Shown piece by piece: positions 45,500-56,713 of a stretch of 64,000 nucleotides of DNA. The stretch is taken from contig CM043942.1 of assembly GCA_014529385.2 (NCBI GenBank), positions 18,923,991 to 18,987,990 on the forward strand, in the 5' to 3' direction. Position numbers and translations under genes: made by a program. The notes beneath the pieces were generated by a model that was not told where the DNA came from, did not search any database, and saw only the letters and a list, made by a program, of their open reading frames with translations. Each line of letters opens with the position of its first letter. Position 1 is the first letter of the stretch. Origin of the DNA: Adiantum capillus-veneris. Taxonomy: Eukaryota; Streptophyta; Polypodiopsida; Polypodiales; Pteridaceae.

Positions 45500-46380
45500 A
45501 GCGCATCATCGCGCGTTCGCGCGTTCCTACACCATCCGCATCTCCCTCTCTTTCAGAGCATTCGGCGCGCTCCGAAGCTTCGGCGTCGACGAGACGAGCT
45601 TCACACTCGTCTAGACACCGGCGCTCTAGTGGTGGCGGTGGCGGTTGTTGTGGGGATTCCGCCACCGATGCCTCCACACCGCCTCGTGTTCGACGAGGCT
45701 CTTTACCCTCCCCTTCTTTGCCCGCCCCCACACCAGCCACGGCATCGCCATCTACGCCAGGTTTTGCACGGCTGACTGTTCCTAGAAGCTACACACCTCT
45801 ACCTACTCCGCCAGGAGCCACCCCACTCGACACTCCTCGCTTCGGGGCCCAGACGCCGGTGGAGACACCTGACGTCCGTACCCCCATCGACACGCCGCTA
45901 GAGACCCCTGCCGGGACACCCAGGTTCACGCGTCACCGGCTAGAGGGCTTGCCTTACTCCGTCGACATCAGCGGCGGCATCATCATGGATGATGACGGCA
46001 AGAAGGTGATCTCGCGCATGCGTGGTCTTTGCTCCCAGCTGTTTAGACACTACATACTAAACAAATGGAGTGAAGTACCAAGTGATTTAAAGAACAGAGT
46101 CATCAGCATACTTCATGATGAGTTTCCCGTTCCAACACGGGATCAGCGCTTCAATGAAGACCTGATGAAGATTCGAATGCGCGAATACTGCAAACACAAG
46201 CGTTCCGAAGTGCAAAAAGCAATCAAGAATGGGTGGAACAGGCCAGATTGGTTGGCCAAAGAAGATTGGAAGAATGCGAAGAAAGCAGCGCGCGAGAATC
46301 CCGACAAGTGGAAGCAACAAAAGGATGCAGTATTTACAACACCACTACCTTGGACTATTTGGGTACCAAAACCCCATTAA
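45500..46380 (+). CDS. CACTA second protein, Transposase_24/TNPA-like
   Basis: An open frame from just after a stop at about 45500 to TAA at 46378-46380. The N-terminal half is Ser/Pro/Thr/Arg-rich with TPxxTP repeats (PVETPDVRTPIDTPLETP). The C-terminal half holds LFRHYILNKWSEVPSDLKNR, LHDEFPVP, REYCKHKRSEVQKAI and NRPDWLAKEDWKN, the pattern of the plant Ptta/En/Spm Transposase_24 family. No ATG begins the frame near its start, so a first exon (perhaps from ATG 45426, MDDEEFLSSLSPQ) is expected upstream; splice sites were not settled. In En/Spm this second protein binds subterminal repeats. It ends without the usual right subterminal region. Confidence 0.6.
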
Positions 46381-49100
46381 TTAGTCAACGAGATTCTAAA
46401 CGAATCTGGAATTTGAACCAAAAGTCTCTCTGCATGTCGCTACCAGCGCCCTGTGTAGGCCATTCACACCCTCCTTCGTACTTGTACTTGCGTCTGCCTG
46501 CATTTCTCCCTTCCCATGTCTCTCTTGCAAGGCCGTCAGGCATCGCACTGAGCTTACAAACTGATCACTCACCATTAGCAAACCATGGCACGATGAAATC
46601 CCCTCGTCGACTGGTTGCACTCCTCACGCATGGCTGCCTGTGCGCGCTCCTTGACCCCCTTTACTTCGATCGTTGCAAAGCCCTTCATACACCATGGTCC
46701 TTTCCCCTCAAGGAATGGGAATGCGTCATCTGGATGCTTCTCCGTCTCAGCCACGCGAAGCAGGATAGCATGAAGGAGAGACACAGAGAGGCACTACCTC
46801 GCGACGGATGCCTGCAGCCCCACCTCGCTCTGTGCCCATGCCTCTTGCACCCTGCACTCTGTCGATCTACCCCTCCCTGCATGGCGGCAAGAGAGAGAGA
46901 CACCTGGAAAGCAAAGCGGAGAGAGAGAGAGAGGAGAAGAAGCTTCCAGTGATAGTTTTCTTTCTACACACGTTCCCCTCTGATTTGTGGAAATTCCCAA
47001 AATACCCCTCAAATTTTAAAATTTCCCAAAACACCCCCTGTATTTTGTCACAAATTCCCAAAATGCCCTTCAAATTTTCAAAAATTCCCAACATACCCTG
47101 GTTGAGAGAGTAAATTTCTTCAAAAATAATTTCTTTTGGAGTTTTTCATAAGAAGAGTGATTGTCTATCGTACAAGATGCTTAAACTAAAATTGGAGTTG
47201 GTGATGAATTGGTCATTATTTTTAAACATAATTGCATTTTTGCGACATAATTTGTCACAAATTACATGCTAAGCACTCAAAAATGGATCTCAATTTTCAA
47301 ACAATTAGAAAATCTAGAAGAAATCCAACCAAAATAGATACAAAGGCATTTTGGGAATTTTTGAAATTTGAGAGATATTTTTGTAATTTTCTTGAATCAA
47401 GTCTCCAAAGATTCGGTGCATAGCCTCGCAACCATGAACTCACAACTTAAAAAAAAACAAAGCTGATATCGTGTCTTGGCTAGTGCGACAGCTTTCCCTC
47501 CTCACCCCAACTCGCACACCCCCCGTTGGTTGCCTTGTGGTCGCTTGCGTAAACAACCCCCACCCCCACAAAAAAAAAAACCCCAAATCAACAAAGGAAA
47601 AGTTTTCCTTTTGCTTTTCCTTTTCTCTCAGCCCAACGGATCTTTCAATATTCCCTTTAATTGAACCTAAAAAGAACGTTTTGGACACTTTTTTTTTTTC
47701 CCGTCTATTCTACAAGAAATGCATTAATTAGCTTGATTGATTCCAAAACGAATCTCTGAAGTTGAAGGGAAATCAAAGTGGAGCAAATTCATAAGTGGTT
47801 GTTCAGTCCCACAAAAGCAAACCCCCCAGCACACCAAGGGCAGCCTTGCCATGCCATTTCTCTTCCCCCTGCCTCCAGTTTAATTCCACTTTTTCCCAAA
47901 CTGGCAAAGGATTTTCTAGGCATAGTTTTGTCGCTTGGTTTATGCTGGCCGCTTTTGTGGAGGGGAGGAGGGAGCGACATAGGAGCAGCTAGCGGGGAGG
48001 TGCAAGAGCAGCTCCTTGTGACGCTTAGGTGTTGAGGAACCACCACAAAAGAGGGGAGTCGTTAGCTCCATCACTTAAAGCAATAAGCCTAATAATTCCC
48101 TAGAGCGGGATGACGAGAGAGCTGTCACCTCATCCTCACATGTCTTCCTAACTTTCGAAAGTCAAAGCGTGTGAAGAAGGTAGCAAAAAAGCGTCCACTC
48201 GAACAGATCCCATCAGTAAAACAACCATTGCCACAAAGTCTTCCACATCTGCCACATGGAGTAGCCCCTACCCCAACTTGAAGGAGATTGGCCACTCTCC
48301 AACACCAGAAACAACCCAAACAATCATTTCACAACAGACGCATGCACCCATTGTCGCAAACAAAGCATGCCTGTCATGGACAGAAGCCCTTCGTCATGAT
48401 AGGGCCCACTAGCCCTGCATTCCTCCCATGACCTCGTTGGCGGGGTGGGCAACAAGAAAGCCCCCTTTGAGATTGATGTTACTAGCTCTTCTTGAGGCCC
48501 ACTCCCCACCAAACCTCCTCTCGCTGTGCCCCATCCGACTCGAACCTGCCTCACCTGATACCTTGCAATTTGGTGCTACCTACGACGACTTTTCGCAACC
48601 CGCCTCTATGGACTCGCATCCTGTGTCCACCTCCTTCATGCGTAAAGCACAACATACACACACACACACACACACACCCTTGGGCAAGATATAAATTCTC
48701 CGACAGAGACGTCTCTACGACAAAAAGACAAAATATCTCCACTTATTTCCCCTTTTCCAAAAATCAAACTCGTTAATCTTACTCTAATAATGATGTGCTC
48801 CTCTCCTTTTCCCCTTCAAACTTTGGGAGGATATTTCCAGATTTCCCTAATTTACCTGCTTCCCAAAAATTGGGACACCTACTACTAGCTAGTAGAGGGT
48901 ACCAGCTGGCGTAAAATCAGAAAATCTCTCATTAGAAGAGAATATCCCCATCGCATTGGATCACAGAGAAGGTGGCGCACAGGGGGGAGCAAGCACGCAA
49001 AGAGGAGGCGAGACAAGGCTGAGGTGTAGTCGGGGAGGGGGGGTTGCAGAGCAGGAGAAGTAGGGGGGGGCGCCAAAAGCATAGTTTTATTAATTAATGG
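46381..49100. other. Non-coding stretch
   Basis: No gene is supported. It includes a clustered inverted repeat (46985-47395), a CA tract at 48653-48678 and A/T homopolymers near 47570 and 47690. A 239-codon frame overlapping the end of the CACTA second gene (46233-46952) has no recognisable content. Confidence 0.5.
46985..47395. repeat. AATTCCCAAAATRCCC repeats in inverted arrangement
   Basis: Four imperfect direct units of about 29 bases (AAATTCCCAAAATACCCCTC type) lie at 46985-47100, and one inverted unit (GGCATTTTGGGAATTTTTG) lies at 47346-47395. It may be the ends of a small inverted-repeat element. Confidence 0.5.
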
Positions 49101-49109
49101 CAGTCTCCC

Positions 49110-49200
49110 AAGCGCACATACACGGATGCCGTCGTGGTTTACAATAGTGACAAGTGGTGAACCTTACGTCCGTGGGAGTTCGAATCCCTATTCCCCCTTT
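49110..49200 (+). mobile_element. Possible tRNA-derived SINE
   Basis: GAGTTCGAATCC (about 49173-49184) is a good polymerase III B box; ATAGTGACAAGTGG upstream is a weak A box. The extent is uncertain. Confidence 0.35.
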
Positions 49201-49324
49201 TGAGAGGGTGCGAGAGGAATCCCTCGGACCTCCTCATCACTATATGACACGACTCCAGCTAGGGGGGATGTATGGTGGGAAAGAGAAGCGGAAATCGTAA
49301 TGCAATCTCAGTCGTTCGTCGAGT

Positions 49325-49565
49325 CGGTGAACTAGGGTGAACTAGGGGCAAAATGGCGCCCCGAGTTTACCCCTAGTTCACTCGTCTCACGGGGTGTGGG
49401 TCGAACTCGGGACCTCTCGGTTGCCACACGAATGCCCTACCACCACGCTAGCGCACCACTGCCCATATTGGCATGGCACATGATCACACCCTAATTTACC
49501 CGCCCCTAGTTCACCCTTAGTTCACCCCCAGTTCACCCACCCCTAGGTCACCCTAGTTCACTGCA
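49325..49565. repeat. CTAGTTCACC/GGTGAACTAG repeat cluster with hairpin
   Basis: GTGAACTAGGG occurs twice on the plus strand near 49328-49345. Its complement CCTAGTTCAC(C) occurs near 49371 and then four or five more times as diverged copies at 49500-49562. The first two groups form an inverted repeat around a GCGCC centre. The SINE-like segment at 49394-49465 sits between the groups. Confidence 0.6.
49394..49465 (-). mobile_element. tRNA-derived SINE head
   Basis: The minus strand reads GCTAGCGTGGTGGTAGGGC (A box TAGCGTGGTGG) and, about 35 bases on, CCCGAGTTCGACCC (B box). Spacing and size fit a tRNA-like SINE head. The acceptor stem does not pair, so it is not a working tRNA. Confidence 0.5.
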
Positions 49566-49900
49566 TGCTTCGACAGCTCAGATTAAAGCCGCCTTGCCCC
49601 CCCAAATTTTGGCCCTAGATCCCCTCTAAATCTAGAGCCATACCATATAGTAACGAGGCTCAGACCTGTGAAGCGGAATCAGCAAGAATCTTTAAATTAA
49701 TTGAATAAAACTACGTAGTTGCCAGTAGGGGGTACTAGCTGGAAGAAAATCAAAAAATGGGATCATTAAATTTAGAAGTAACAGAGAAGGGTGAAATTAT
49801 CAAGGTTACTATAAGAAATGTATTGAAAAGTTTTGGAAAGTCGATTCTCTCTCACACACGACGTGGGCTACCATGCCAAATCTCTCCAAACAATTACTGC

Positions 49901-50163
49901 AAAAGGGTAGAGATTGAACGAGGTGATAGAGGTTGTGGGTGGTGTGGAGGGGGGATCAGCAAAGGGCAGGACCGAGCCTACACGTGTGTGTGCTCTCTCT
50001 TGTTCTTGCCTATAAGAGGTCACGGGGATTCTCTGACTACAAAAGGGTAGAGATTCAACGAGGTGATAGAGATTGTGGGTGGCGTGGAGGGGGATCAGCA
50101 AAGGGCAGCTACACGCGTGTGTGCTCTCTTTTGTTCTTGCCTATAAGAGGTCACGGGGATCTC

Positions 50164-50165
<2 letters not shown>
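49901..50165. repeat. Tandem duplication, 140-bp period
   Basis: AAAAGGGTAGAGATT begins both copies (49901 and 50041); each ends at CCTATAAGAGGTCACGGGGAT. Copy 2 has lost about 14 bases after AAAGGGCAG. Confidence 0.95.

Positions 50166-50227
<62 letters not shown>
50166..50227. repeat. (TG)31 microsatellite
   Basis: 62 bases of TG directly after the 140-bp tandem duplication. The Cys/Val repeat ORFs over it are not genes. Confidence 0.95.
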
Positions 50228-50231
<4 letters not shown>

Positions 50232-50885
50232 AGTGGTTGTGCGGAATCGCGGATGCTCTTTGCCTACTGCGTGTAAGAGTTCGCTCTCAGAGTTTCACCC
50301 ATCGAGGCTTGCTCGACCTCTCAGTTCCCTACGCCTATGTGTGTTATTACTGAGGTAAAATCATCAGTTCGAAGATGTGGAGGCATCTTTTGACTAATGA
50401 ATTTTATTTGCCACTTCCCAGTAATAGAAGAGCGAGTATACAAGTTAAATCCAGTTACATTGAAACAAGTGAAAGGGTCACGAAGGCTTTCAAAAACAAT
50501 AAGAAAGTGATAAAATTGTTAGGTTGGATTAAATTGGTATCAGTGTTCGGGAAAGGATTGCCTCATCTTAGTCTTGAGCCGATTGAAAATCGAGACTAGC
50601 TAGCTGCAAACCATGGTAAACGGCCGATGAAACATGTGAGAAAGTTGTCCAAAAATTCTACAAATCTCAAAATTTCTACCAGTATTTTTGGTTTTGTTTT
50701 TTGTGAGGAGGAAACTCGATCAGCAGTCGCTTAATAAAACAGACTTTCTCGAACGTTAACGCTGATTGGAATCAAGCTATAAAATGCAAGAAATGTAAAG
50801 CCATGTGAAGTAGTGAAATGAAAGGTGAAATAAAAAAAATTAATTAATATATGTGTGTGTATAGAATTTATATATGTGTGTGTAT

Positions 50886-51070
50886 AAAATTTATTAGAAT
50901 TATACAAGGTGAAGCTTTACTTTAGCATTTTAAAACAATAGAATGCAAAAAAAAAAAAACATATGCGTGTGTGTGTGTGTAAAATTTACTAAAATCATGC
51001 AAGGTGAAGCTTCACTTTAGCATTCTAAAACAATAGAATGCAAGAAAAGTAAAGACATGTCACGATCTCA
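50886..51070. repeat. Tandem duplication, about 95-bp period
   Basis: AAAATTTA(T/C)TA, then CAAGGTGAAGCTT and ACAATAGAATGCAA, occur in both copies (from 50886 and 50981), separated by A13 and a short GT tract. The region from here to 51.7 kb has no supported gene; it contains (GA)16 at 51235-51266. Confidence 0.85.
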
Positions 51071-51231
51071 AATGAAAGGGAAATCTCCATCATGCACTGA
51101 AAACGATGAAAGCCTCCCTAACCGAATAGAACACTAAGGGTTTCTTTTAGAAAGCCAAAAACCACAATGAAGGGTGGCAGAAACTAGAGTGCTTTGTTAG
51201 TTGCATTCGCATTGAATCAAATAAAATATTG

Positions 51232-51271
<40 letters not shown>

Positions 51272-51699
51272 ATAAAATCGTTTTAGTTTTTTCTACCTGA
51301 GAGTGTTTGGGATATTGATCGTCGTGGTCCACAGGTGTAGCTTTGCATTAATTGGATACCGATCATAGTGCTTCTCAGGGGTACCTCGCCAAAAACCACA
51401 AGGAGTGTTAAGAGTTTTTTCAAGATCATTGTTCATGATCATACAAGATGTCAATGTTATTAATTATTTGTTGTTCCATTTTTATGTTTCAAAAAGAAAG
51501 AAAACATGCAAGTCTCCTTGCATGGGGGAGTTTGCATAGTCCTTCCCAATTTTTATAATACGAGGGAACGTGCCATTCCCACAGCAGGGTGCAATTTTTC
51601 AGTGTGTTCATTAACTGCATTCTTAGTGTCAAAAATAAAAAAAAGATAATGCTTACTCACCACGTGATTGAATGTCTATCACCAATGCACTTCCTTGCA

Positions 51700-53110
51700 T
51701 CAATGACATTGGACATCTCCCGAACTTAACCTGTTGCAAAAGACGACATCTCAGGGAGGATGCGCTTCAAGAAGGTTTTGTGCTATTGTGAGGACACCAC
51801 AATTGGTATACAAATTGATCAAATACTACCAAACATGACATTGTACCCCCAACAAGCCTTGACTAGAAATCTCATTGTAAATTCTGATACCCATGTGAAA
51901 GTCTTCAAGGTGCAAGTATAGGTGAAAACAGCCTACAACTTTTTGGCAATACTGCTGTTGTGCACATCCTACAATCAATGCATTCCAATGCTTTGCATCC
52001 GCTGAAAACAACCTAGAGCTTTTTGGCCCTGCTCTTGTTGCGTATATCCCGCAATCAGTGCATTCAAAGAGGTGGCATTTTGGGCAAGAAGCTCCTAAAG
52101 CACTTTTTGTACTTTCTCAAGCACACCACATGTAGCATACATATCGACCAAGGCAATGCAAAGCACGACATCTTTTTTTATCAACAGCCCCTGACTAACA
52201 ATACCAGCCTGAATTTTTGTTACCATATCAGCATCTTGCGTAAAGCCACATGCCTTCAAAATGCACTTGTACGTGATTGCAACTGGTGGTAACAGACTAG
52301 AGTTTTCTCCTATGGCAAATCTTGCAATCAGTGGAATCTAAGAGTCCACTCTTTGTGTAGGAACCGAAAAACATTCCCGACCTTTCTGGCCCTGCTCCTA
52401 TTGTGCATATCCTGTGACCAGTGCATTCCCATACTTTGCATCCCTTAAAAATAGCCTAGATATTTTTGGATCTATTGCTCTTGCACACATCCTGCAACCA
52501 GTGCATTCCAAGAGACAACATTCTGGATAGGAAGGTCCTCAAGCACTTTTTGTGCATTCTCAAGTGCACCACATTTGGCATACATCTTAACTAACACAAT
52601 CCCAAGCATGACATATTTTCTCAACAGCCTCTCGAGCTGATCTTCTTGTGCACATCCCGCAATCAGTGTTGGCAGACAACAAGCTCATTAAGCACTTTTT
52701 GTGCTTTCTCAAGCGCACCACATTTGGCATATGTGTTGAAGAAGACATTGCCAAGCACGACATCTTTTTTCAATAGCCTCTGACTAATAATATAATTGTG
52801 AATTTTGTGCCCGTATCAGCATCTTGCGTAGAGCCACATGCCTTCAAGATGCATGTGTAGGTGATTGCAGCTGGAGAGAGGCCCTCACTTTGCATACATA
52901 TCAACCAAGGCAGTGCCAAGCACAACATCTCTTTTCAAGAGCCTCTAACTAACAGTATAATTGTGAATCTTTGTGCCAATATCAGCATCTTGTGTAGAGC
53001 CACATGCCTTCAAGATGCATGCGTAGGTGATTGCATATGGAAGAGAGAGCCTCGCTTCGCGTACATATCAACCAAGATAGTGTCAAGCATGACATCTCTT
53101 TTCCATTAGG
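51700..53110 (-). pseudogene. Decayed PPR gene, about five repeat units
   Basis: Minus-strand fragments carry unmistakable pentatricopeptide repeats: AITYKCILKACGFTQDAD (about 52290-52231), ALVDMYATCGVLEKVQKVL (about 52155-52097), ALIAGYTQQE (about 52050-52020), NTYAKCGALEKAQKVLNEL (about 52735-52680) and HWNALIVGCAQQQYCQKVVG (about 51990-51930). Related units recur up to 53110. In plants such proteins bind organelle RNA. Stops and frameshifts interrupt almost every unit, and no targeting peptide or C-terminal E/DYW domain was found. The repetition of nearly the same sequence suggests the array expanded by duplication. It shares phrases with the plus-strand PPR pseudogene at 17.3-18.4 kb. Confidence 0.8.
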
Positions 53111-53627
53111 AAAAAAATAGACTCTCCATGGGCCTTGTAAGAATCCCTAATTTCAAGGAAGCCTGCCAAGATTAAGGGGGACAAAGGCTTTGAATGCGGC
53201 TATTTTGGTAGGGTCTCCTCCACCTTTGACCCCTAAAAAGGTAGGGGGGGGGGGGGGGGGGGGGGGGGTAACCATTTAAAAAGTAAGGAAGGGGGGGGGT
53301 AAACCATTTGAAAAGTAGGGGGGTAGGGGGTCTTCTCTCTCTAGCTTTTTGGCCAACTTGTAAGTGGCCTCTTAACTCTCCCATGCCACCTAAGCAAATC
53401 CGTGGGTCAAAGAGGTCAAAAAAATGACTTTTTTCAAAAACTTTCAAAAAAACTCTATTCCCTCCTAAAAAGTACCCCCAACATATATACATATTCAAAA
53501 AAATATTTTTAAGTTAAATTACTCATAATTCAACATTTTTTGACTCCCTCCAAAACTTTTAGGAAATTCCTCCCAAAATTGAAAACTTTCCCTCCTAATC
53601 TAAGCTCCTCTCCTACACCCATCCCCC
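53111..53627. other. Spacer with G25 and a short repeat
   Basis: No gene is seen. It holds G25 (53244-53268) and two copies of a GTAA(A)CCATTT(A/G)AAAAGTA word (about 53269-53318) separated by G runs. It could be part of the upstream end of the element at 53.7 kb, but no matching inverted copy was found downstream. Confidence 0.5.
53244..53268. repeat. Poly-G run (G25)
   Basis: 25 consecutive G; further G runs of 9 and 6 follow within 60 bases. Confidence 0.85.
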
Positions 53628-53700
53628 TTGCACCTGCACCTGCTGCTGCACCTACACACCTATCTCTCCATCCTTCAAGCTCCATCTCTCCATCCTACAA

Positions 53701-56575
53701 TGCCTTTTGACGACGTGACCAATGTCCCAGCAAGCTCTTCACGCGGTAGGTCTCTAGGGCTTTTCCTTACACCTACCTCAAGAGTATGTTCCAACAAAGA
53801 AAACATGCTTGGGTACATTACCTTCAGCCAACGAACGCCGCGCTCAAGGGGAGAAGAATGTGGATCTCTGGATAGACGGATGCTTGTATCCAAAGGATCC
53901 TTCTCTCAATGTTCATCCGTCTTTTACAAACATTCCATCACTGTTGCAATACGTTGGAAATGGAGAGCAAGGTTTGCTGGGCTACTGCAAGAGACTCAAC
54001 AAACACGAGATTGCGCGGTCCGAGATCTACTTGCGTCATTGGCAGTTGCTCAATGGGAGTTTCCACAATCTTCAAGATCAGATGCAAACAGCTACTAGTG
54101 CGCTTGAGGAGGCAAAGAGCACCATCACAACCAAGGAAAATGTAATTAAAAAGCTTGAGGATACTCTTTTACACATGAAGAGTACTGCCATGGGAGGTAG
54201 GGTGAGGAAACGAGAGTTGTCCGAAATTTAGACTCTTGCACCACGTGGAGGTGCAAGAAAACGAAGGGTGACAGCCATATGGTAACATGTTTTGTCCCTC
54301 ATGTTGTTTAAGTCTAATACCGCTCATCATTGTTGTTTTGGGCAATAGGAACTTCGTTCAAGAAACGTGCGGCAGTGAGAATGCGGCAGCTAGGGCTACT
54401 TTACTTCGTTCTTGTTTCAACAAAGAGGATTTTATTGGGATGCTTAATGCTCCAGAGGCAAAACACTTGAAAGATGCAATCACTAAGAGAGTTCTTAGTG
54501 ATTTTTCTAATATTGTCACTGATCTAGATGTTCAGGATATTTGTGATGCTGTTGGGATTAGTACGAAGGGCTATCAAGCAATACATCAAGTGTTAAAAGA
54601 TGCATTAAGAAGTCGAGGAGTCACGCAAAACCTATTCCCACTTCCTCACAGAGTGGCGATTTCCAAGAAGGTGTCAAATGAAGATGTTGTTCACTGATTA
54701 GGGGACTACTTGTATATTGAAGACACGATGCCTCTTCAACCGCTCCGTAGAAAATCACAAGGAAGGAAGGGCCGTGGGAAGAGAAGCGGTGTTGTTTCTA
54801 ACAGTGTGTTGCGGATCGAAGGGTTTGTTTACACCAAATTCAACAATATCTGTGTGGACTTGATACGATTGCAACAGTCCATGGATGTTTTCTACAATTT
54901 GAGTGATGCAGGTTAGTTTAGAGTTGCCTACATGCTCTATGATGTGTCATAACATGCATTCTGAGGCTTTATATTGTTGGCAGTTCTTGAAGGCAAGCTT
55001 TTGTTCGTGCTGAAGTTGGATGAGTGTGTAATTGTTAAAGGGAGAAAGTTGGAGAGAATGAGCATCACGCTTATGAATGAAGCCCTAGCTTATGCCAAGC
55101 AATCTGCAGTTCGAGTGAAGCGACAAAGCCCTCTTTTAGTGTGCAATCAGAGAAGGATATATGGTGGCTTGGTGCAATTGAAGTTCCGAAAGAGACACAT
55201 GAAGTCCTTGCATGGATTTTCAGTAGAATCCCATGGGTCACAGAGGTCATTAAAGCTCAAATAAACGGTGAGAAGCTCATGGTTCCAGGACGTGGGCAGT
55301 TTGATGTTGAATGGCATTTAGGTGGTGATCTAAAGACCATAAAGTGCATGCTTGGATGCAAACAAGGTGCAAATTCTTTACTTCCCTGTCCATTCTGTAC
55401 GAAAGGGCACAAGACAAGTTGAGCAACTCAAGTGGAAGGTCAGGACGAAGATAATGATGACCATATAAATAGGAAGTGGCAAAATTCGGTTCTTTCATGT
55501 GATATGCTGCAGGTGCCCAATAGGGATAGCAAAGATCCTGGGTGGAACCCCATAATTCCCTTCTCCCTCAACAAAGTTCACTTTTGTACATTGCATGCGT
55601 TTATGCGAATATTTGATAGGATCCTAAAGCATCACATTGATTATGATTTCACAATGAAGCCCCTCAATGGTCAAAAGACTCCTTGCAAGGGGTGGAGACG
55701 CTCCTTAATGAGATTGGATGTCACCGATCAAGGGTGAACATTGTAGCAGAGACTTGTAGGGAGAAGACATATAAGGTGGCACAGAAGGTTTCCATGAATG
55801 GAGCCAAGGCACGTCGATTTTTCAAGAAGATGTCAAAGTCTCCAATGCAGGTATCCAAGGCAAGTGTCGATCTAGCAAATGAGAAGCGGTGGGAGTTGTG
55901 GAAAGATTTGTGTTCATGCACAACGGACAAAGATCCCAATGTGGAGGTTGCTAACCAACGCAAGCTAGTATGGTCATCCTTTCAAAAGGTTGTGCAATTG
56001 ATGAATCTTTCAAGCAACACCATTGAGCAGCGAGAGGAGTTCAAGAAGGTGCTTTATGAATTCACAAAGGCCGCTAAGGACAGATGGTCTGAAAGCAAGA
56101 TTACACACTACATAGTTTGTTTTAACGGACTTAATACATATGCAATGTTTGAAAATGCAACTTTTCTATTGGCTTATCTCCTTTTTGGTTGTTTTAGCAC
56201 ATTCTCTATGCGCATGGTGCATACTTCATGGACCGCTATGGTTTGCTTGATATATGGAGTACACAAGGCATGGAGAAGTCCCACTATCGAGCAAAAGGAG
56301 TTTACTTCAAGAATACTCGACATGGTGGTGGTAGTTCACACTCCAACTACCTCCAAGAGATGTTTAATTGGTTTTTTAGGCACACCTTTGGGAGAACTCG
56401 TACTATTGAGAAAGCAAGAGAGTTGATGTTAGCAAAGCAGTTATGCAACGCCTCCCGTACTGCAGCATCCGAGAAGTGGAAACGCTCGTGAGCGTCCCTG
56501 GGCCATGAAGCTTGGCGTGCAATTAAGTATCGAAAAGGCAGCGTTTGGGCATCGCGTCATCCATCTGCATGATCC
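53701..56575 (+). pseudogene. Spliced transposase-like gene of unassigned family, decayed
   Basis: Reading pieces: 53701-54281 (KNVDLWIDGCLYPKD, then coiled-coil-like TTKENVIKKLEDTLLHMK), intron 54282-54348, 54349-54911 (DFSNIVTDLDVQDICDAVGI), intron 54912-54983, 54984-56114, intron 56115-56197, 56198-about 56575. All three introns are GT-AG and keep phase. The third block has LLFVLKLDECVIVKGRKLER, then WHLGGDLKTIKCMLGC with CPFC..GHK, then KVHFCTLHAFMRIFDRIL. The last exon has DRYGLLDIWSTQGMEKSHYR. Acidic residues in DEC, GGDLK and QGMEKSH plus Cys/His pairs resemble an RNase H-like transposase, but I cannot place it in a named superfamily. In-frame stops (54230, 54696, 55421, 56490) and frameshifts (near 53860, 55110 and 55680) make it non-functional. 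Confidence 0.6.
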
Positions 56576-56713
56576 AGGTTTAGTTGTTAAATTCAATTGG
56601 TTTATTTGAGTTTCACTCAATTGGCTGCATAGTGTGAAAGGGCCCAAATCTCAAAAAAACCTATTTAAAGGTTGAAGGCGCTCATTTTGTCATTTTCCCT
56701 GCTAGGTGCTACC

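Larger units (their letters stand above)
39727..46380 (+). mobile_element. CACTA (En/Spm) DNA transposon, 3' end not found
   Basis: The left end CACTACAAGAGGCTCTTC has the hallmark CACTA terminus and is followed by GCGACGCTC subterminal repeats including a perfect hairpin. Inside are a spliced tnp2-type transposase gene and a Transposase_24-like gene, both on the plus strand. A captured HMA fragment and a minisatellite lie between the terminus and the transposase. Neither the reverse complement of the terminus (ending TAGTG) nor GCGACGCTC repeats were seen beyond 46380, so this copy appears to have lost its right end. The stated end is the stop of the second gene. Confidence 0.85.

Noticed and set aside
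46233-46952. 239-codon ORF overlapping the CACTA second gene
   Set aside because: It shares its first 150 bases with the Transposase_24-like frame in another phase and has no recognisable content; most likely a shadow and chance extension.
49394-49465. Functional tRNA gene
   Set aside because: A and B boxes fit, but the acceptor stem ends do not pair and no anticodon arm could be drawn with confidence.
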